A DNA stretch of 44,203 bases from positions 1 through 44,203 of the forward strand of contig JAJPJN010000115.1 of NCBI GenBank assembly GCA_021324185.1. The letters run 5' to 3'. This document shows positions 29,149-36,937 of the stretch, one piece after another. The stretch's first letter is position 1; every line of letters starts with the position of its first letter. A program made the position numbers and the translations under genes. Below the pieces are notes generated by a model, which ran no database searches, was not told the DNA's origin, and saw only the letters and a list, made by a program, of their open reading frames with translations. Source of the DNA: Terriglobia bacterium (GTDB lineage: Bacteria > Acidobacteriota > Terriglobia > Bryobacterales > Bryobacteraceae).

Positions 29149-30363
29149 TTGGTAAATAGACACTTGTCCAACCCGACACTGGATTTCATTTATTTCGAGG
29201 CCGGCGGCGGCCATAAGAGCGCCGCATTGGCGCTCGAAGCCGTCATCGCAGCCGAAGGTTATGACTGGAACATCCGGCTGGTCAATCTGCAGGAAGTGCT
29301 GGACCCGCTCGATATCTTCCGCAAGCTGACGCGCGTGCGGCTGCAAGATATCTACAACCGTATGCTGGCGAAGGGCTGGACGCTCGGTTCGGCGTATCTG
29401 CTGCCCATCATGCAGGCGGTCATCCGCATTTATCACCGCCCTGCAGTCAAGCTACTGACGGACTTCTGGAAACAACGCCGGCCGGACATAGTGGTCTCGC
29501 TCGTGCCGAACCTAAATCGCGCCTTATTCGAGAGCCTGCAAAAAGCTCTGCCCGGCACTCCATTCGTAACCATCCTCACCGATTTGGCCGACTATCCTCC
29601 GCATTTCTGGATCGAAGCGCATGCCAGTAGTTCGGAAGCTCATAGGCAGTACTTCATCTGCGGAACTGAAAAAGCTAAACAACAGGCGCTCTCTCTCGGA
29701 CATCCCGGCGAGCGTGTCTTTCAAACCAGCGGCATGATTCTGCGGCCTGCGTTTTATGAATCGCGCAATTTGGCCAGAGCCGAAGAACGCATACATCTCG
29801 GTCTTCATCCCGAGTTGCCAACCGGGATTGTACTGTTCGGTGGCGAAGGGTCGAAGGTCATGTTACAAATTGCCAGGCAGCTTGGAAACTCAGCCCGGGA
29901 TTTGCAACTCATTATGATCTGTGGCCGCAACACGCGCTTAAAGGAACGCCTGCAGGCGCTCCAGACGCGCAATCGAATTTTCGTCGAGGGGTTTACCAAA
30001 GAGATTCCCTACTACATGTCTCTGTCCGATTTTTTTATCGGCAAGCCCGGTCCGGGAAGTATTTCGGAAGCGCTCAGCCTGGGGCTGCCGGTGATTGTGG
30101 AATCGAATGCCTGGACGCTGCCGCAGGAGCGTTTCAATGCCGAGTGGATTCGCGATCACGGATTCGGCGTCGTCCTGCGCAGCTTCCGCCGGATCTCACA
30201 GGCCGTCGACGAGTTACTAAGTGGCGGCAGGATGGAGGAGATGCGGGCGCGCATCAGACAGCTAAACAATAGAGCGGTTTATGAAATCCCGCCGATTCTG
30301 GAGCAAATCCTGGCTCGCTGCAAAGCGCATTCTCAGAACCCGGTCTCTCTTGGGATGATGTAG
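29149..30363 (+). CDS. GT28-type glycosyltransferase (MGDG synthase/MurG-like)
   Basis: This 404-residue protein has no ATG near its N-terminus. The start is TTG 29149 or TTG 29164, bounded by an in-frame TGA at 29128-29130, and neither has a clear ribosome site. The N-terminal domain opens with FEAGGGHKSAALALEAVI (about 15-32), the lipid-facing glycine motif of diacylglycerol glucosyl/galactosyltransferases. The C-terminal domain carries the sugar-nucleotide motif KPGPGSISEALSLGLPVIVE (about 298-317). This pattern belongs to the monogalactosyldiacylglycerol synthase-like branch of GT28. It probably transfers a sugar to a membrane lipid on the cytoplasmic side. It heads a plus-strand run with asnB only 5 nt downstream. 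Confidence 0.87.
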   Translation: MVNRHLSNPTLDFIYFEAGGGHKSAALALEAVIAAEGYDWNIRLVNLQEVLDPLDIFRKLTRVRLQDIYNRMLAKGWTLGSAYLLPIMQAVIRIYHRPAVKLLTDFWKQRRPDIVVSLVPNLNRALFESLQKALPGTPFVTILTDLADYPPHFWIEAHASSSEAHRQYFICGTEKAKQQALSLGHPGERVFQTSGMILRPAFYESRNLARAEERIHLGLHPELPTGIVLFGGEGSKVMLQIARQLGNSARDLQLIMICGRNTRLKERLQALQTRNRIFVEGFTKEIPYYMSLSDFFIGKPGPGSISEALSLGLPVIVESNAWTLPQERFNAEWIRDHGFGVVLRSFRRISQAVDELLSGGRMEEMRARIRQLNNRAVYEIPPILEQILARCKAHSQNPVSLGMM

Positions 30364-30368
30364 AGAGC

Positions 30369-32288
30369 ATGTGCGGCATTGCAGGATTCACACATTTCGG
30401 ACGCCCACCCGCGCCCGGAGTGTTGCGCCGCGCGCTCGATGGGCTGAGGCATCGCGGTCCCAACCAGCAGGGCGTATTTGAAGCCCTGGATATCTCCATG
30501 GGAGCCGTGCGGCTCAAAATTATCGATCTCGCCGGTGGCGATCAACCCATCGAGACAGAAGACGGAGAATACGTCGTCGTCTTCAATGGCGAAATCTATA
30601 ATCACGCCGAATTACGCGGCGAACTCGAAGCTTTGGGGCATCGCTTCGCTTCCCACTGCGACACCGAAGTCGCTCTGCGGGCCTTCGCGCAGTGGGATAC
30701 GAATTGTTTCCGCCGCTTTCGCGGCATGTTCGCCGTCGCGTATTGGCAGCGCTCCAGCCAGCGCCTCGTGCTCGGCCGCGACCGGCTCGGAATCAAGCCG
30801 CTCTATTACGCGCTTCTTGCCGGCAATCTCCATTTCGGATCGGAGCTGAAGGCGTTTTTCGAGCACCCCGCGATCCCCCGGAAAATTTCGCAAACTGGTC
30901 TCGGCTATTTTCTTTCGCTGAATTACGTCCCCACGCCTCACACGCTGGTAGATGCAATCGAAAAAGTGCAACCGGGCACATGGCTCGAATTTCAGCGTGG
31001 CCGCATTCGTAAAGAAAGCTATTGGCAGAACAGGTTTAACCCCGAGGCGGTCAGCATCGAGGACGCCTGCCGGCAACTCGATGAGCTGCTGAAAAAATCG
31101 ATCAGCGAGCATCTGATCTCCGACGTTCCGCTCGGCATCTGGGCAAGCGGCGGTCTCGATTCCTCGACGATTCTGCATTACGCATCGCAGGTGTCCAGCC
31201 GCAAGCTGAAGACTTTTTCCATCTCCTTCACAGGGCGGCGATTCGACGAAAGCGAATACTTCCGGCTGCTCGCCGCCCGCTATAAAACGTCGCATCAGGA
31301 ACTCGATCTGAGCGCCGGTCTGGATCTGCCGGCCGCCATCGAAGAGATCGCATACTATTCCGACGAGCCGAGCGCGGATGCGGGAGCGCTTCCCGTCTGG
31401 TTTCTGTCGCGCATGTCCGCCGCACACGTGACGGTTGCGTTGAGCGGTGAAGGCGCGGATGAGATCTTCGGCGGATATCAAACCTATGTGGCCGATAAAT
31501 ACGCAAACTTCGCGCGGCGGCTTCCGAAAGCGATCCTTCGCGCGGCCGCAAAAGCAGCAAATCGCATTCCCGCTTCGGATGAAAAGATCGGTCTCGATTA
31601 CAAGGTAAAGCGCTTTCTGGCCGGCGCTCTATTGCCGGCCGATGAGGCGCATTTCTACTGGAACGGAACTTTCTCGAGCCGCGAAGTACATGATCTCGGC
31701 CCGGCAATTACGCCCCAACCGGTGGCCGGGCTCGCCGAACGCCTCCCCGGCATTCCACCGGCAGACGACCTGATCAACCGCTATCTCTTCGTCGATCAGC
31801 ATTATTACTTACCGGACGACATTCTGTATAAGTGTGACCGCATGAGCATGGCGCATTCGCTCGAAGTCCGGCCGCCGTTTTTGGATCACCGAATCGTCGA
31901 ATTTGCCGGGACTCTCCCTGCCGGTCTGAAGATTCGCGGCCGCACCACCAAATACATTCTTCGCAAGCTGGTGCAGAATCAATTGCCGCAAGCGATTCTG
32001 CGCCGCCCGAAGGAAGGACTGGATATTCCGGCGCACGAGTGGCTGCGCGGCCCGCTGCGCCCGCTGCTCGAAAAAAACCTCAGCCCCGATTCCGTGCGGC
32101 GGGCCGGATTGCTTTCTCCCGCCGCCATCGGTAATCTTCTTCAACGCCATTTCAGCAGGAAAGAGAATCTTGGCTATCACCTGTGGGGCCTGCTCACGTT
32201 GCATCTCTGGATGCAGCGTTGGAAAATTGAGCCTGCCGTTACACTCGAATCAGCGCATCACCCCGCTCTCGCGAATGCAGGAGACTAG
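30369..32288 (+). CDS. asnB: Asparagine synthase (glutamine-hydrolysing)
   Basis: This 639-residue enzyme has both expected domains. The N-terminal class II glutamine amidotransferase begins with the nucleophile Cys2 (MCGIAGF) and has RHRGPNQQG, VFNGEIYNH and a GRDRLGIKPLYY linker. The C-terminal synthetase has the pyrophosphate loop SGGLDSST (260-267), SGEGADEIFGGYQ, DDILYKCDRMSMAHSLEVRPPFLD and RPKEGLDIP. It uses glutamine and ATP to amidate a carboxylate, normally aspartate. Several asnB paralogues near glycosyltransferases amidate polysaccharide or lipid precursors instead, so the GT28 neighbour 5 nt upstream leaves the true substrate open. It ends directly at the ATG of the M28 peptidase with no gap. 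Confidence 0.93.
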   Translation: MCGIAGFTHFGRPPAPGVLRRALDGLRHRGPNQQGVFEALDISMGAVRLKIIDLAGGDQPIETEDGEYVVVFNGEIYNHAELRGELEALGHRFASHCDTEVALRAFAQWDTNCFRRFRGMFAVAYWQRSSQRLVLGRDRLGIKPLYYALLAGNLHFGSELKAFFEHPAIPRKISQTGLGYFLSLNYVPTPHTLVDAIEKVQPGTWLEFQRGRIRKESYWQNRFNPEAVSIEDACRQLDELLKKSISEHLISDVPLGIWASGGLDSSTILHYASQVSSRKLKTFSISFTGRRFDESEYFRLLAARYKTSHQELDLSAGLDLPAAIEEIAYYSDEPSADAGALPVWFLSRMSAAHVTVALSGEGADEIFGGYQTYVADKYANFARRLPKAILRAAAKAANRIPASDEKIGLDYKVKRFLAGALLPADEAHFYWNGTFSSREVHDLGPAITPQPVAGLAERLPGIPPADDLINRYLFVDQHYYLPDDILYKCDRMSMAHSLEVRPPFLDHRIVEFAGTLPAGLKIRGRTTKYILRKLVQNQLPQAILRRPKEGLDIPAHEWLRGPLRPLLEKNLSPDSVRRAGLLSPAAIGNLLQRHFSRKENLGYHLWGLLTLHLWMQRWKIEPAVTLESAHHPALANAGD

Positions 32289-33881
32289 ATGAGTAAATTA
32301 CTTGCAACGTTCGCATTAGTCGCATTATCCGCTGCCGTTGCCGCCACCGATTGGGAATCAGCCGGCAAAGCCTGGTGGAAGCATGTCGAGTATCTGGCAA
32401 GCGACGAGCTCGAAGGCCGCAACGTCGGCTCACCCGGATTTGAAAAAGCTGCCGCCTACGTTGCCGGTCAATTCGAACACGCCGGCTTGAAACCGGCAGG
32501 GACGCAGGGTTACTTCCAGCCGGTCGCCTTCACGGAGGTTTCCCTCAACGCGGAGAAATCTTCGCTGGCGCTCGTGCGCAACGGCCAGAGCACTCCCGTT
32601 CCCGTGCCGCAGGAAGCGCAGCTTGGCTATTCGGCGGAATCGGCGCCCGAAATCGAAGCGCCCGTCGTATTTGCCGGCTATGGCCTCGTCATTCCTGAAG
32701 CTCACTACGATGACTTGCAAGGCCTGAATGTCAAAGGCTCCATCGTCGCCTTTCTGACCGGCGGCCCGAAGAGCATCGACGGCAACTTAAGATCGCATTA
32801 CTCATCCGGCGAAGAGCGCTGGAAGGCATTGCGCGCCGCCGGAGCCGTGGGGACCATTTCAATTCCCAATCCGGGCAGCATGGAAATTCCCTGGAACAGG
32901 CAGGAACTGAGCTGGGGAAGGCCGCGCGTCAGTCTCGCGGATCAATCCTTATCCGGAAATCGCGGCCAGAAATTCAGCGCCTCCTGGAATCCAGCGAAAG
33001 CAGATGACCTGTTGTCCGGTTCCGGCCACATCTTCCAGGAAATTCTCGCTGCCGCCAACAACGACCGCCCGCTGCCTCATTTTCCCTTGCCGGTTTCCAT
33101 TCAGGCACACATAACCATCTCCCAAAAACCGATCGAATCCAAAAATGTGGCGGGCCTACGTCCCGGCGATGATCCGCAACTCAAAAACGAATACGTCGTC
33201 ATCTCGGCGCACCTCGATCACATCGGCGTCGGTAAGCCCGTCAATGGAGACAGCATTTATAACGGCGCCATGGACGACGCTTCGGGCGTGGCATCGCTCA
33301 TCGAGATCGCTCGCAACTTACAGTCTGAGCGTGTCCACACCGAACGTTCCCTTCTGTTCCTCGCCGTCACTGCGGAAGAAAAAGGCGAACTCGGGTCCAT
33401 CTATTTCGCCCATCACCCCACCGTCTCAGGGCGCATCATCGCCGATCTGAACATGGATATGTTCCTGCCGCTCTTTCCGCTGAAGTGGTTGGAAGTGCAA
33501 GGCTTGAATGAATCGACTCTGGGCGACGACGTGCGAGCCGTAGCCGAAGCCGCGGGCGTCAAAGTACAAGCGGATAAGGAGCCGAACCGCAATCGCTTCA
33601 TCCGCAGCGATCAATACAGCTTCGTGAAACGCGGCATACCGGCGGTTGCTTTCAAGTTCGGCTACATCCCCGGCGGCCCGGAAGAAAAAGTTTTCAACGA
33701 CTGGTACACCAACCGCTATCACGGTTTGAAAGATGACGTGAATCAGCCGGTCGATCTCGCTGCGGCGGCGCAGTTCAATGCGATTCTCCAGAATCTGGCA
33801 GTTCGCGTCGCCGATGCGGATCAGCCCCCCATTTGGAAACCGAACAGCTTTTTCCGGCGCTTCGCCTCTTCCAGCGAATAG
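32289..33881 (+). CDS. M28-family zinc metallopeptidase, exported
   Basis: This 530-residue protein has a signal peptide (about 1-18, LATFALVALSAAVA). A protease-associated (PA) domain is inserted at about 130-230 (VVFAGYGLVIPEAHYDDLQGLNVKG). The catalytic M28 core supplies the two-zinc ligand set: His in VISAHLDHIG, Asp in MDDASGVAS, Glu-Glu in TAEEKGELGS, Asp in DLNMDMF, and the last His in NRYHGLKDD. All five ligands are therefore present, so it is expected to be an active periplasmic or secreted aminopeptidase-like enzyme. The ATG immediately follows the asnB stop, and prmA starts 3 nt after this gene, so translation of the three is probably coupled. Confidence 0.93.
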   Translation: MSKLLATFALVALSAAVAATDWESAGKAWWKHVEYLASDELEGRNVGSPGFEKAAAYVAGQFEHAGLKPAGTQGYFQPVAFTEVSLNAEKSSLALVRNGQSTPVPVPQEAQLGYSAESAPEIEAPVVFAGYGLVIPEAHYDDLQGLNVKGSIVAFLTGGPKSIDGNLRSHYSSGEERWKALRAAGAVGTISIPNPGSMEIPWNRQELSWGRPRVSLADQSLSGNRGQKFSASWNPAKADDLLSGSGHIFQEILAAANNDRPLPHFPLPVSIQAHITISQKPIESKNVAGLRPGDDPQLKNEYVVISAHLDHIGVGKPVNGDSIYNGAMDDASGVASLIEIARNLQSERVHTERSLLFLAVTAEEKGELGSIYFAHHPTVSGRIIADLNMDMFLPLFPLKWLEVQGLNESTLGDDVRAVAEAAGVKVQADKEPNRNRFIRSDQYSFVKRGIPAVAFKFGYIPGGPEEKVFNDWYTNRYHGLKDDVNQPVDLAAAAQFNAILQNLAVRVADADQPPIWKPNSFFRRFASSSE

Positions 33882-33884
33882 CCG

Positions 33885-34688
33885 GTGTCGATGTACTCTC
33901 TTTGGCTCACCTGCAAGCCTGAAGAGGTCGAGATTCTTTCTGTAGAACTCTGGGAACTGGGCAGCAGCGGTATCCGGGAAATCGAGACCGATCTCGGCAT
34001 CACTCTCGCGGCCACATTCGAAACCTCCAGCGCGCGTCCGGAAATCGCGGCGCGCTTTGCAGCGTATGCGCCGCAATGGATTTGCGAGGAGCCGGTCGAT
34101 TGGGTGGCGGTCAGCCGCGCTGCCTGGCCCGGACGCGAAATCGGCAGCCGCTTCCTGGTTGTGCCGCCCTGGCGCGCCGCAGCGGAAACATCGGGCCGCC
34201 TTCGTTTGGTTCACAATCCGGCATTGGCCTGCGGCACGGCGGAGCATCCCTGCACGCAGTTGGCGCTCACGGCGCTCGAAAAATTTGTGCATCCGGGAAC
34301 TGTCGCCTGCGATATCGGGACTGGATCGGGAATCCTGGCAATCGCGGCACGGAAATTGGGCGCGGCGCGTGCACTGGCAGTCGACATCGATTGCGCCGCT
34401 TTGAACAGCGCTCGCGAGAACTTCGAGTTGAATGGATTATCTGCTGAGCTGATCTGCGGCTCGGCCGGTGCGCTTGCCGCTGCCTGCTCGGATATCACCA
34501 TCGCAAACATCAGCGCCACCGTATTGCTTGCGATCTGGGAGGACTTGCTGCGGATCACCCGCCGCCCCGGATGGCTCATCCTGACAGGCTTCCCGAAATC
34601 CGAAGCGAAGATGCTTCAGGATCTGGCGCCGCAGCCGGAAATTTTCGAGTTGGAGGGTTGGATCTGTTTAGCCGCGGCCCTTGCATGA
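33885..34688 (+). CDS. prmA: Ribosomal protein L11 methyltransferase
   Basis: This protein has 267 residues from GTG 33885; ATG 33891 is an equally possible start two codons on. The N-terminal substrate-recognition domain (about 1-60, LWLTCKPEEVEILSVELWELG) is joined to a SAM-binding methyltransferase domain with CGTAEHPCTQLALTAL, CDIGTGSGILAIAARKLGA and the catalytic-loop equivalent ANISATVL. PrmA trimethylates lysines and the N-terminus of ribosomal protein L11. The motif CGTAEHPCT departs somewhat from the usual GTGxHxTT form. It is the last gene of the GT28-asnB-M28-prmA run, and a hairpin lies 15 nt after its stop. Confidence 0.88.
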   Translation: MSMYSLWLTCKPEEVEILSVELWELGSSGIREIETDLGITLAATFETSSARPEIAARFAAYAPQWICEEPVDWVAVSRAAWPGREIGSRFLVVPPWRAAAETSGRLRLVHNPALACGTAEHPCTQLALTALEKFVHPGTVACDIGTGSGILAIAARKLGAARALAVDIDCAALNSARENFELNGLSAELICGSAGALAAACSDITIANISATVLLAIWEDLLRITRRPGWLILTGFPKSEAKMLQDLAPQPEIFELEGWICLAAALA

Positions 34689-34702
34689 CCACAAAATAAA
34701 AA

Positions 34703-34725
34703 CGCCCTCGGGAAACCCGAGGGCG
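34703..34725 (-). terminator. Intrinsic terminator after the lysine-rich micro-gene
   Basis: CGCCCTCGGG (34703-34712) and CCCGAGGGCG (34716-34725) form a perfect 10-bp GC-rich stem with a 3-nt AAA loop. On the minus strand the stem is followed by TTTTTATTTTG, the classic U-tract, so it ends transcripts of the micro-gene at 34757-34837. On the plus strand no U-tract follows, though the hairpin may still protect the prmA messenger 3' end. Confidence 0.85.
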
Positions 34726-34756
34726 GAGTGATGATCCCGCTAGCGCGGGAAGCTAC

Positions 34757-34837
34757 TTACTTCCCTTTCTTTTTGCTGGCGGTTTTCTTGCTGGCAGTCT
34801 TTTTGGAGCTGCCCGCCTTCTTGGTTGCGTTCTTCAT
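34757..34837 (-). CDS. Lysine-rich 26-residue peptide (histone-tail-like)
   Basis: This micro-gene encodes 26 residues, 11 of them lysine and the rest mainly Ala, Ser, Thr and Gly. It begins MKNATKKAGSS and carries KKTAS twice (12-16 and 17-21) before ending KKKGK. It starts with ATG at 34837 and has a GGGAG ribosome site 9 nt upstream. It is framed by a near-consensus promoter (34894-34922) and a perfect terminator (34703-34725), strong evidence that it is a real, well-expressed gene despite its size. The composition matches the basic tails of H1-like and AlgP/HC1-like nucleoid proteins, so nucleic-acid binding is the natural guess. No folded domain exists and the function is unknown. Confidence 0.78.
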   Translation of the reverse strand: MKNATKKAGSSKKTASKKTASKKKGK

Positions 34838-34893
34838 CGATTGATTCTCCCTAACGTAAATTTGCAATCTTATACAGATCGCAGTGTGATTCA

Positions 34894-34922
34894 TATATAA
34901 GGTTGTTCTCAACGGAAGTCAA
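34894..34922 (-). promoter_or_regulatory. Near-consensus sigma70 promoter of the lysine-rich micro-gene
   Basis: On the minus strand, TTGACT (34917-34922) and TATATA (34894-34899) are separated by exactly 17 nt. An A/T tract directly upstream of the -35 could act as an UP element. Transcription would start near 34887, giving a leader of about 50 nt. It is the best promoter match I found in the window. Confidence 0.75.
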
Positions 34923-35098
34923 GAAAAAAATTTAGTTCGGGGGTGATGAGAGGGTATGGAGGGCGGGAATCGGCTCCAAAAACGTATCTTCGGAATTTGT
35001 TTTACCCAAAAATTCCCCGCAAACGTCTTTCGAGTCGTCGAAAAGCGGTTCAAGATGGAAGAAGTACGTTGACGCCGGCAAGGGAGCGAGAGAAACGG

Positions 35099-35848
35099 AT
35101 GGAGAGGGCGGCAATCGCAACTGCTGTTGCGGCTTCTTTGTTCCTTTTCGCCTCCTGCGCGAAAAAAAATAAAACTGCGCGCGTGCCGAATGCGCCGCGC
35201 CCGCTAACCGCTGCGTCGCAACCTCCCGCAAAACCTGCGCCGCTGCCCGTCGGATACACCGAAGAGGGAATCGCAAGCTGGTATGGAATTCCGTATCATG
35301 GCCGGCCTGCAGCCGATGGCGAAATCTACGACATGGAAAAACTCGTGGCGGCGCACCGGCTAATGCCTTTTAACACTTGGCTTAAGGTGACGAACCTGAC
35401 GAATAACAAAAGCGTGACGGTCCGCGTTATCGACCGTGGGCCATTCGTCGATGGCCGCATCATCGATCTGTCCAAGGCGGCAGCGCGGCAGATCGACCTG
35501 TTGGGCCCGGGAGTTGCTCGCGTGCGGTTGGAAGTGATTGCCGCTCCTCCCGATATCAGTTCCAACGATTTCTACGCGGTGCAGGTGGGCGCGTTTTCTA
35601 TCTACGCCAATGCCGAGCGGCTGCGAGCGGAATATGCGCAACGCTTCGGCGCGGCGCAACTCGCTTTGAAAGAAGGGGCTATGCCTCTCTGGCGCGTTCT
35701 TGTAGGCAAAGCGGGTTCCATTGAAGCGGCTCAGCAGATCGCAAATGAGATTCGCGCCGAAGGCAAAGAGGTATTCGTTGTGCGGCTGGACACCACGTTG
35801 CCGCCCCCACCTCCGCCACAAACTTCCGGAAGTCGCTCGGAACCCTGA
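35099..35848 (+). CDS. rlpA: RlpA-like septal-ring lipoprotein with SPOR domain
   Basis: The protein has 249 residues from ATG 35099. The frame is open to 34943, but the added 52 residues are basic and would bury the signal peptide. The N-terminus (MERAAIATAVAASLFLFASC) is a lipoprotein signal with Cys20 as lipidation site. A double-psi beta-barrel follows (about 55-145, GIASWYGIPYHGRPAADGE, VTVRVIDRGPFVDGRIIDLSKAAA), with the catalytic-type Asp in the RVIDRGPF segment. A C-terminal SPOR domain (about 158-235, FYAVQVGAFSIYANAERL) binds denuded glycan at the division site. RlpA proteins bind or cleave peptidoglycan strands lacking stem peptides. It is followed on the same strand by an AAA+ activator and a glycosyltransferase. 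Confidence 0.92.
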   Translation: MERAAIATAVAASLFLFASCAKKNKTARVPNAPRPLTAASQPPAKPAPLPVGYTEEGIASWYGIPYHGRPAADGEIYDMEKLVAAHRLMPFNTWLKVTNLTNNKSVTVRVIDRGPFVDGRIIDLSKAAARQIDLLGPGVARVRLEVIAAPPDISSNDFYAVQVGAFSIYANAERLRAEYAQRFGAAQLALKEGAMPLWRVLVGKAGSIEAAQQIANEIRAEGKEVFVVRLDTTLPPPPPPQTSGSRSEP

Positions 35849-35934
35849 GCGATCCACGCGGCGCGAGAGTTTTCGATTTTTTATCGCACTACGTACTTGG
35901 GCCACAAAAATCCTTTTCTGGCCGGGTATATCTC

Positions 35935-36921
35935 TTGACACCGCAGGTCGCACTCGACGTATCGCCGCTTTCCACCCTCATCGGCAATTCGCCGGCCATG
36001 CGCCAGGTACACCGCCTGGTGATGCGAATCGGCCGCTCGCAATTCCCCGTTCTGATTTTGGGAGAAACCGGCACGGGAAAGGAAGTCGTCGCGCGCGCCA
36101 TCCACAACATGGAAGCGCGCGGGCCCTTTGTCGTCGTGGATTGCTCTTCTCTGGTCGGGCCTCTGATGGAAAGCGAGCTGTTCGGGTATGCAAAAGGCGC
36201 ATTCACCGGCGCGCATACCCAAAAACTGGGCCTGCTCGATGCCGCCAACGGCGGAACGGCTTTCTTCGACGAAATCGGCGAACTGCCCCTCGAGATGCAG
36301 ATGAAATTATTGCGCGTGCTGCAGCAGAAGGAATTTCGCGCGGTGGGCTCGGTCGCGCAGCGCACGTCGAATTTTCGAGTCATCGCCGCCACCAACCGCA
36401 ATCTGGCCGAGGAGGTGAAAGCCAACCGCTTCCGGCAGGACCTGTATTACCGGCTCAATGTAATCCGGCTCCGCCTGGCCCCGCTCCGCGAACGCGCCGA
36501 GGATATCCCCGCACTCGTCACCTACTTCCTCGAGCGATATGGAAACGGGCATAAGGCGACAACGGAACTATTGAGCATCCTGCAGCAATACGATTGGCCG
36601 GGCAATGTTCGCGAACTGGAACACACCGTTCAAAGAATGATCGCGATGAACTCGGGCCCATGGTTGACGCCGGCAGATCTGCCCAACACCGTGATGGTCG
36701 ATCAGCAAAAATTCCTTGCTGCCACCGGACAGAGTTCCTCGCATCCGGTTTCTCTACCCAGCGCGGATTCCTCCAATGGCGTAATGCCCCTCGCAGAGCT
36801 AGAAAAGCGGGCCATCCTGAGCGCGCTCGAGTACACCAAAGGCGACCGCACCGTCGCAGCCGCCATGCTCGGGATCGGCCGCACCACCTTGTACCGCAAG
36901 CTGAAGGAATACGGCCTCTAA
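35935..36921 (+). CDS. Sigma54-dependent transcriptional activator without receiver domain
   Basis: This 328-residue protein starts with TTG 35935; the next in-frame ATG (35998) would remove conserved AAA+ sequence. The AAA+ domain begins almost at the N-terminus: Walker A GETGTGKE (43-50), the sigma54-contact loop GAFTGA (88-93), Walker B AFFDEIGE (109-116) and sensor/arginine-finger region FRQDLYYRLNVIRL. A Fis-type helix-turn-helix closes the protein (about 285-328, KGDRTVAAAMLGIGRTTLYRKLKEYGL). No receiver, GAF or PAS domain precedes the ATPase, so regulation must be by level, partner protein or nucleotide, as for PspF. It lies 86 nt after rlpA, which may be part of its operon or a target. 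Confidence 0.92.
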   Translation: MTPQVALDVSPLSTLIGNSPAMRQVHRLVMRIGRSQFPVLILGETGTGKEVVARAIHNMEARGPFVVVDCSSLVGPLMESELFGYAKGAFTGAHTQKLGLLDAANGGTAFFDEIGELPLEMQMKLLRVLQQKEFRAVGSVAQRTSNFRVIAATNRNLAEEVKANRFRQDLYYRLNVIRLRLAPLRERAEDIPALVTYFLERYGNGHKATTELLSILQQYDWPGNVRELEHTVQRMIAMNSGPWLTPADLPNTVMVDQQKFLAATGQSSSHPVSLPSADSSNGVMPLAELEKRAILSALEYTKGDRTVAAAMLGIGRTTLYRKLKEYGL

Positions 36922-36937
36922 CCTTTAACATTGGAGG

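Noticed and set aside
33597-33740. Possible loss of the last zinc ligand in the M28 peptidase, because RSDQY replaces the RSDHY seen in some relatives
   Set aside because: The expected ligand His is present further on in NRYHGLKDD, so the metal site appears complete.
35721-36554. A long plus-strand open frame overlapping rlpA and the AAA+ gene
   Set aside because: Its translation is Arg/Pro/His-rich without any domain, while the other frames give complete RlpA and AAA+ motifs; it is a shadow of GC-rich coding sequence.
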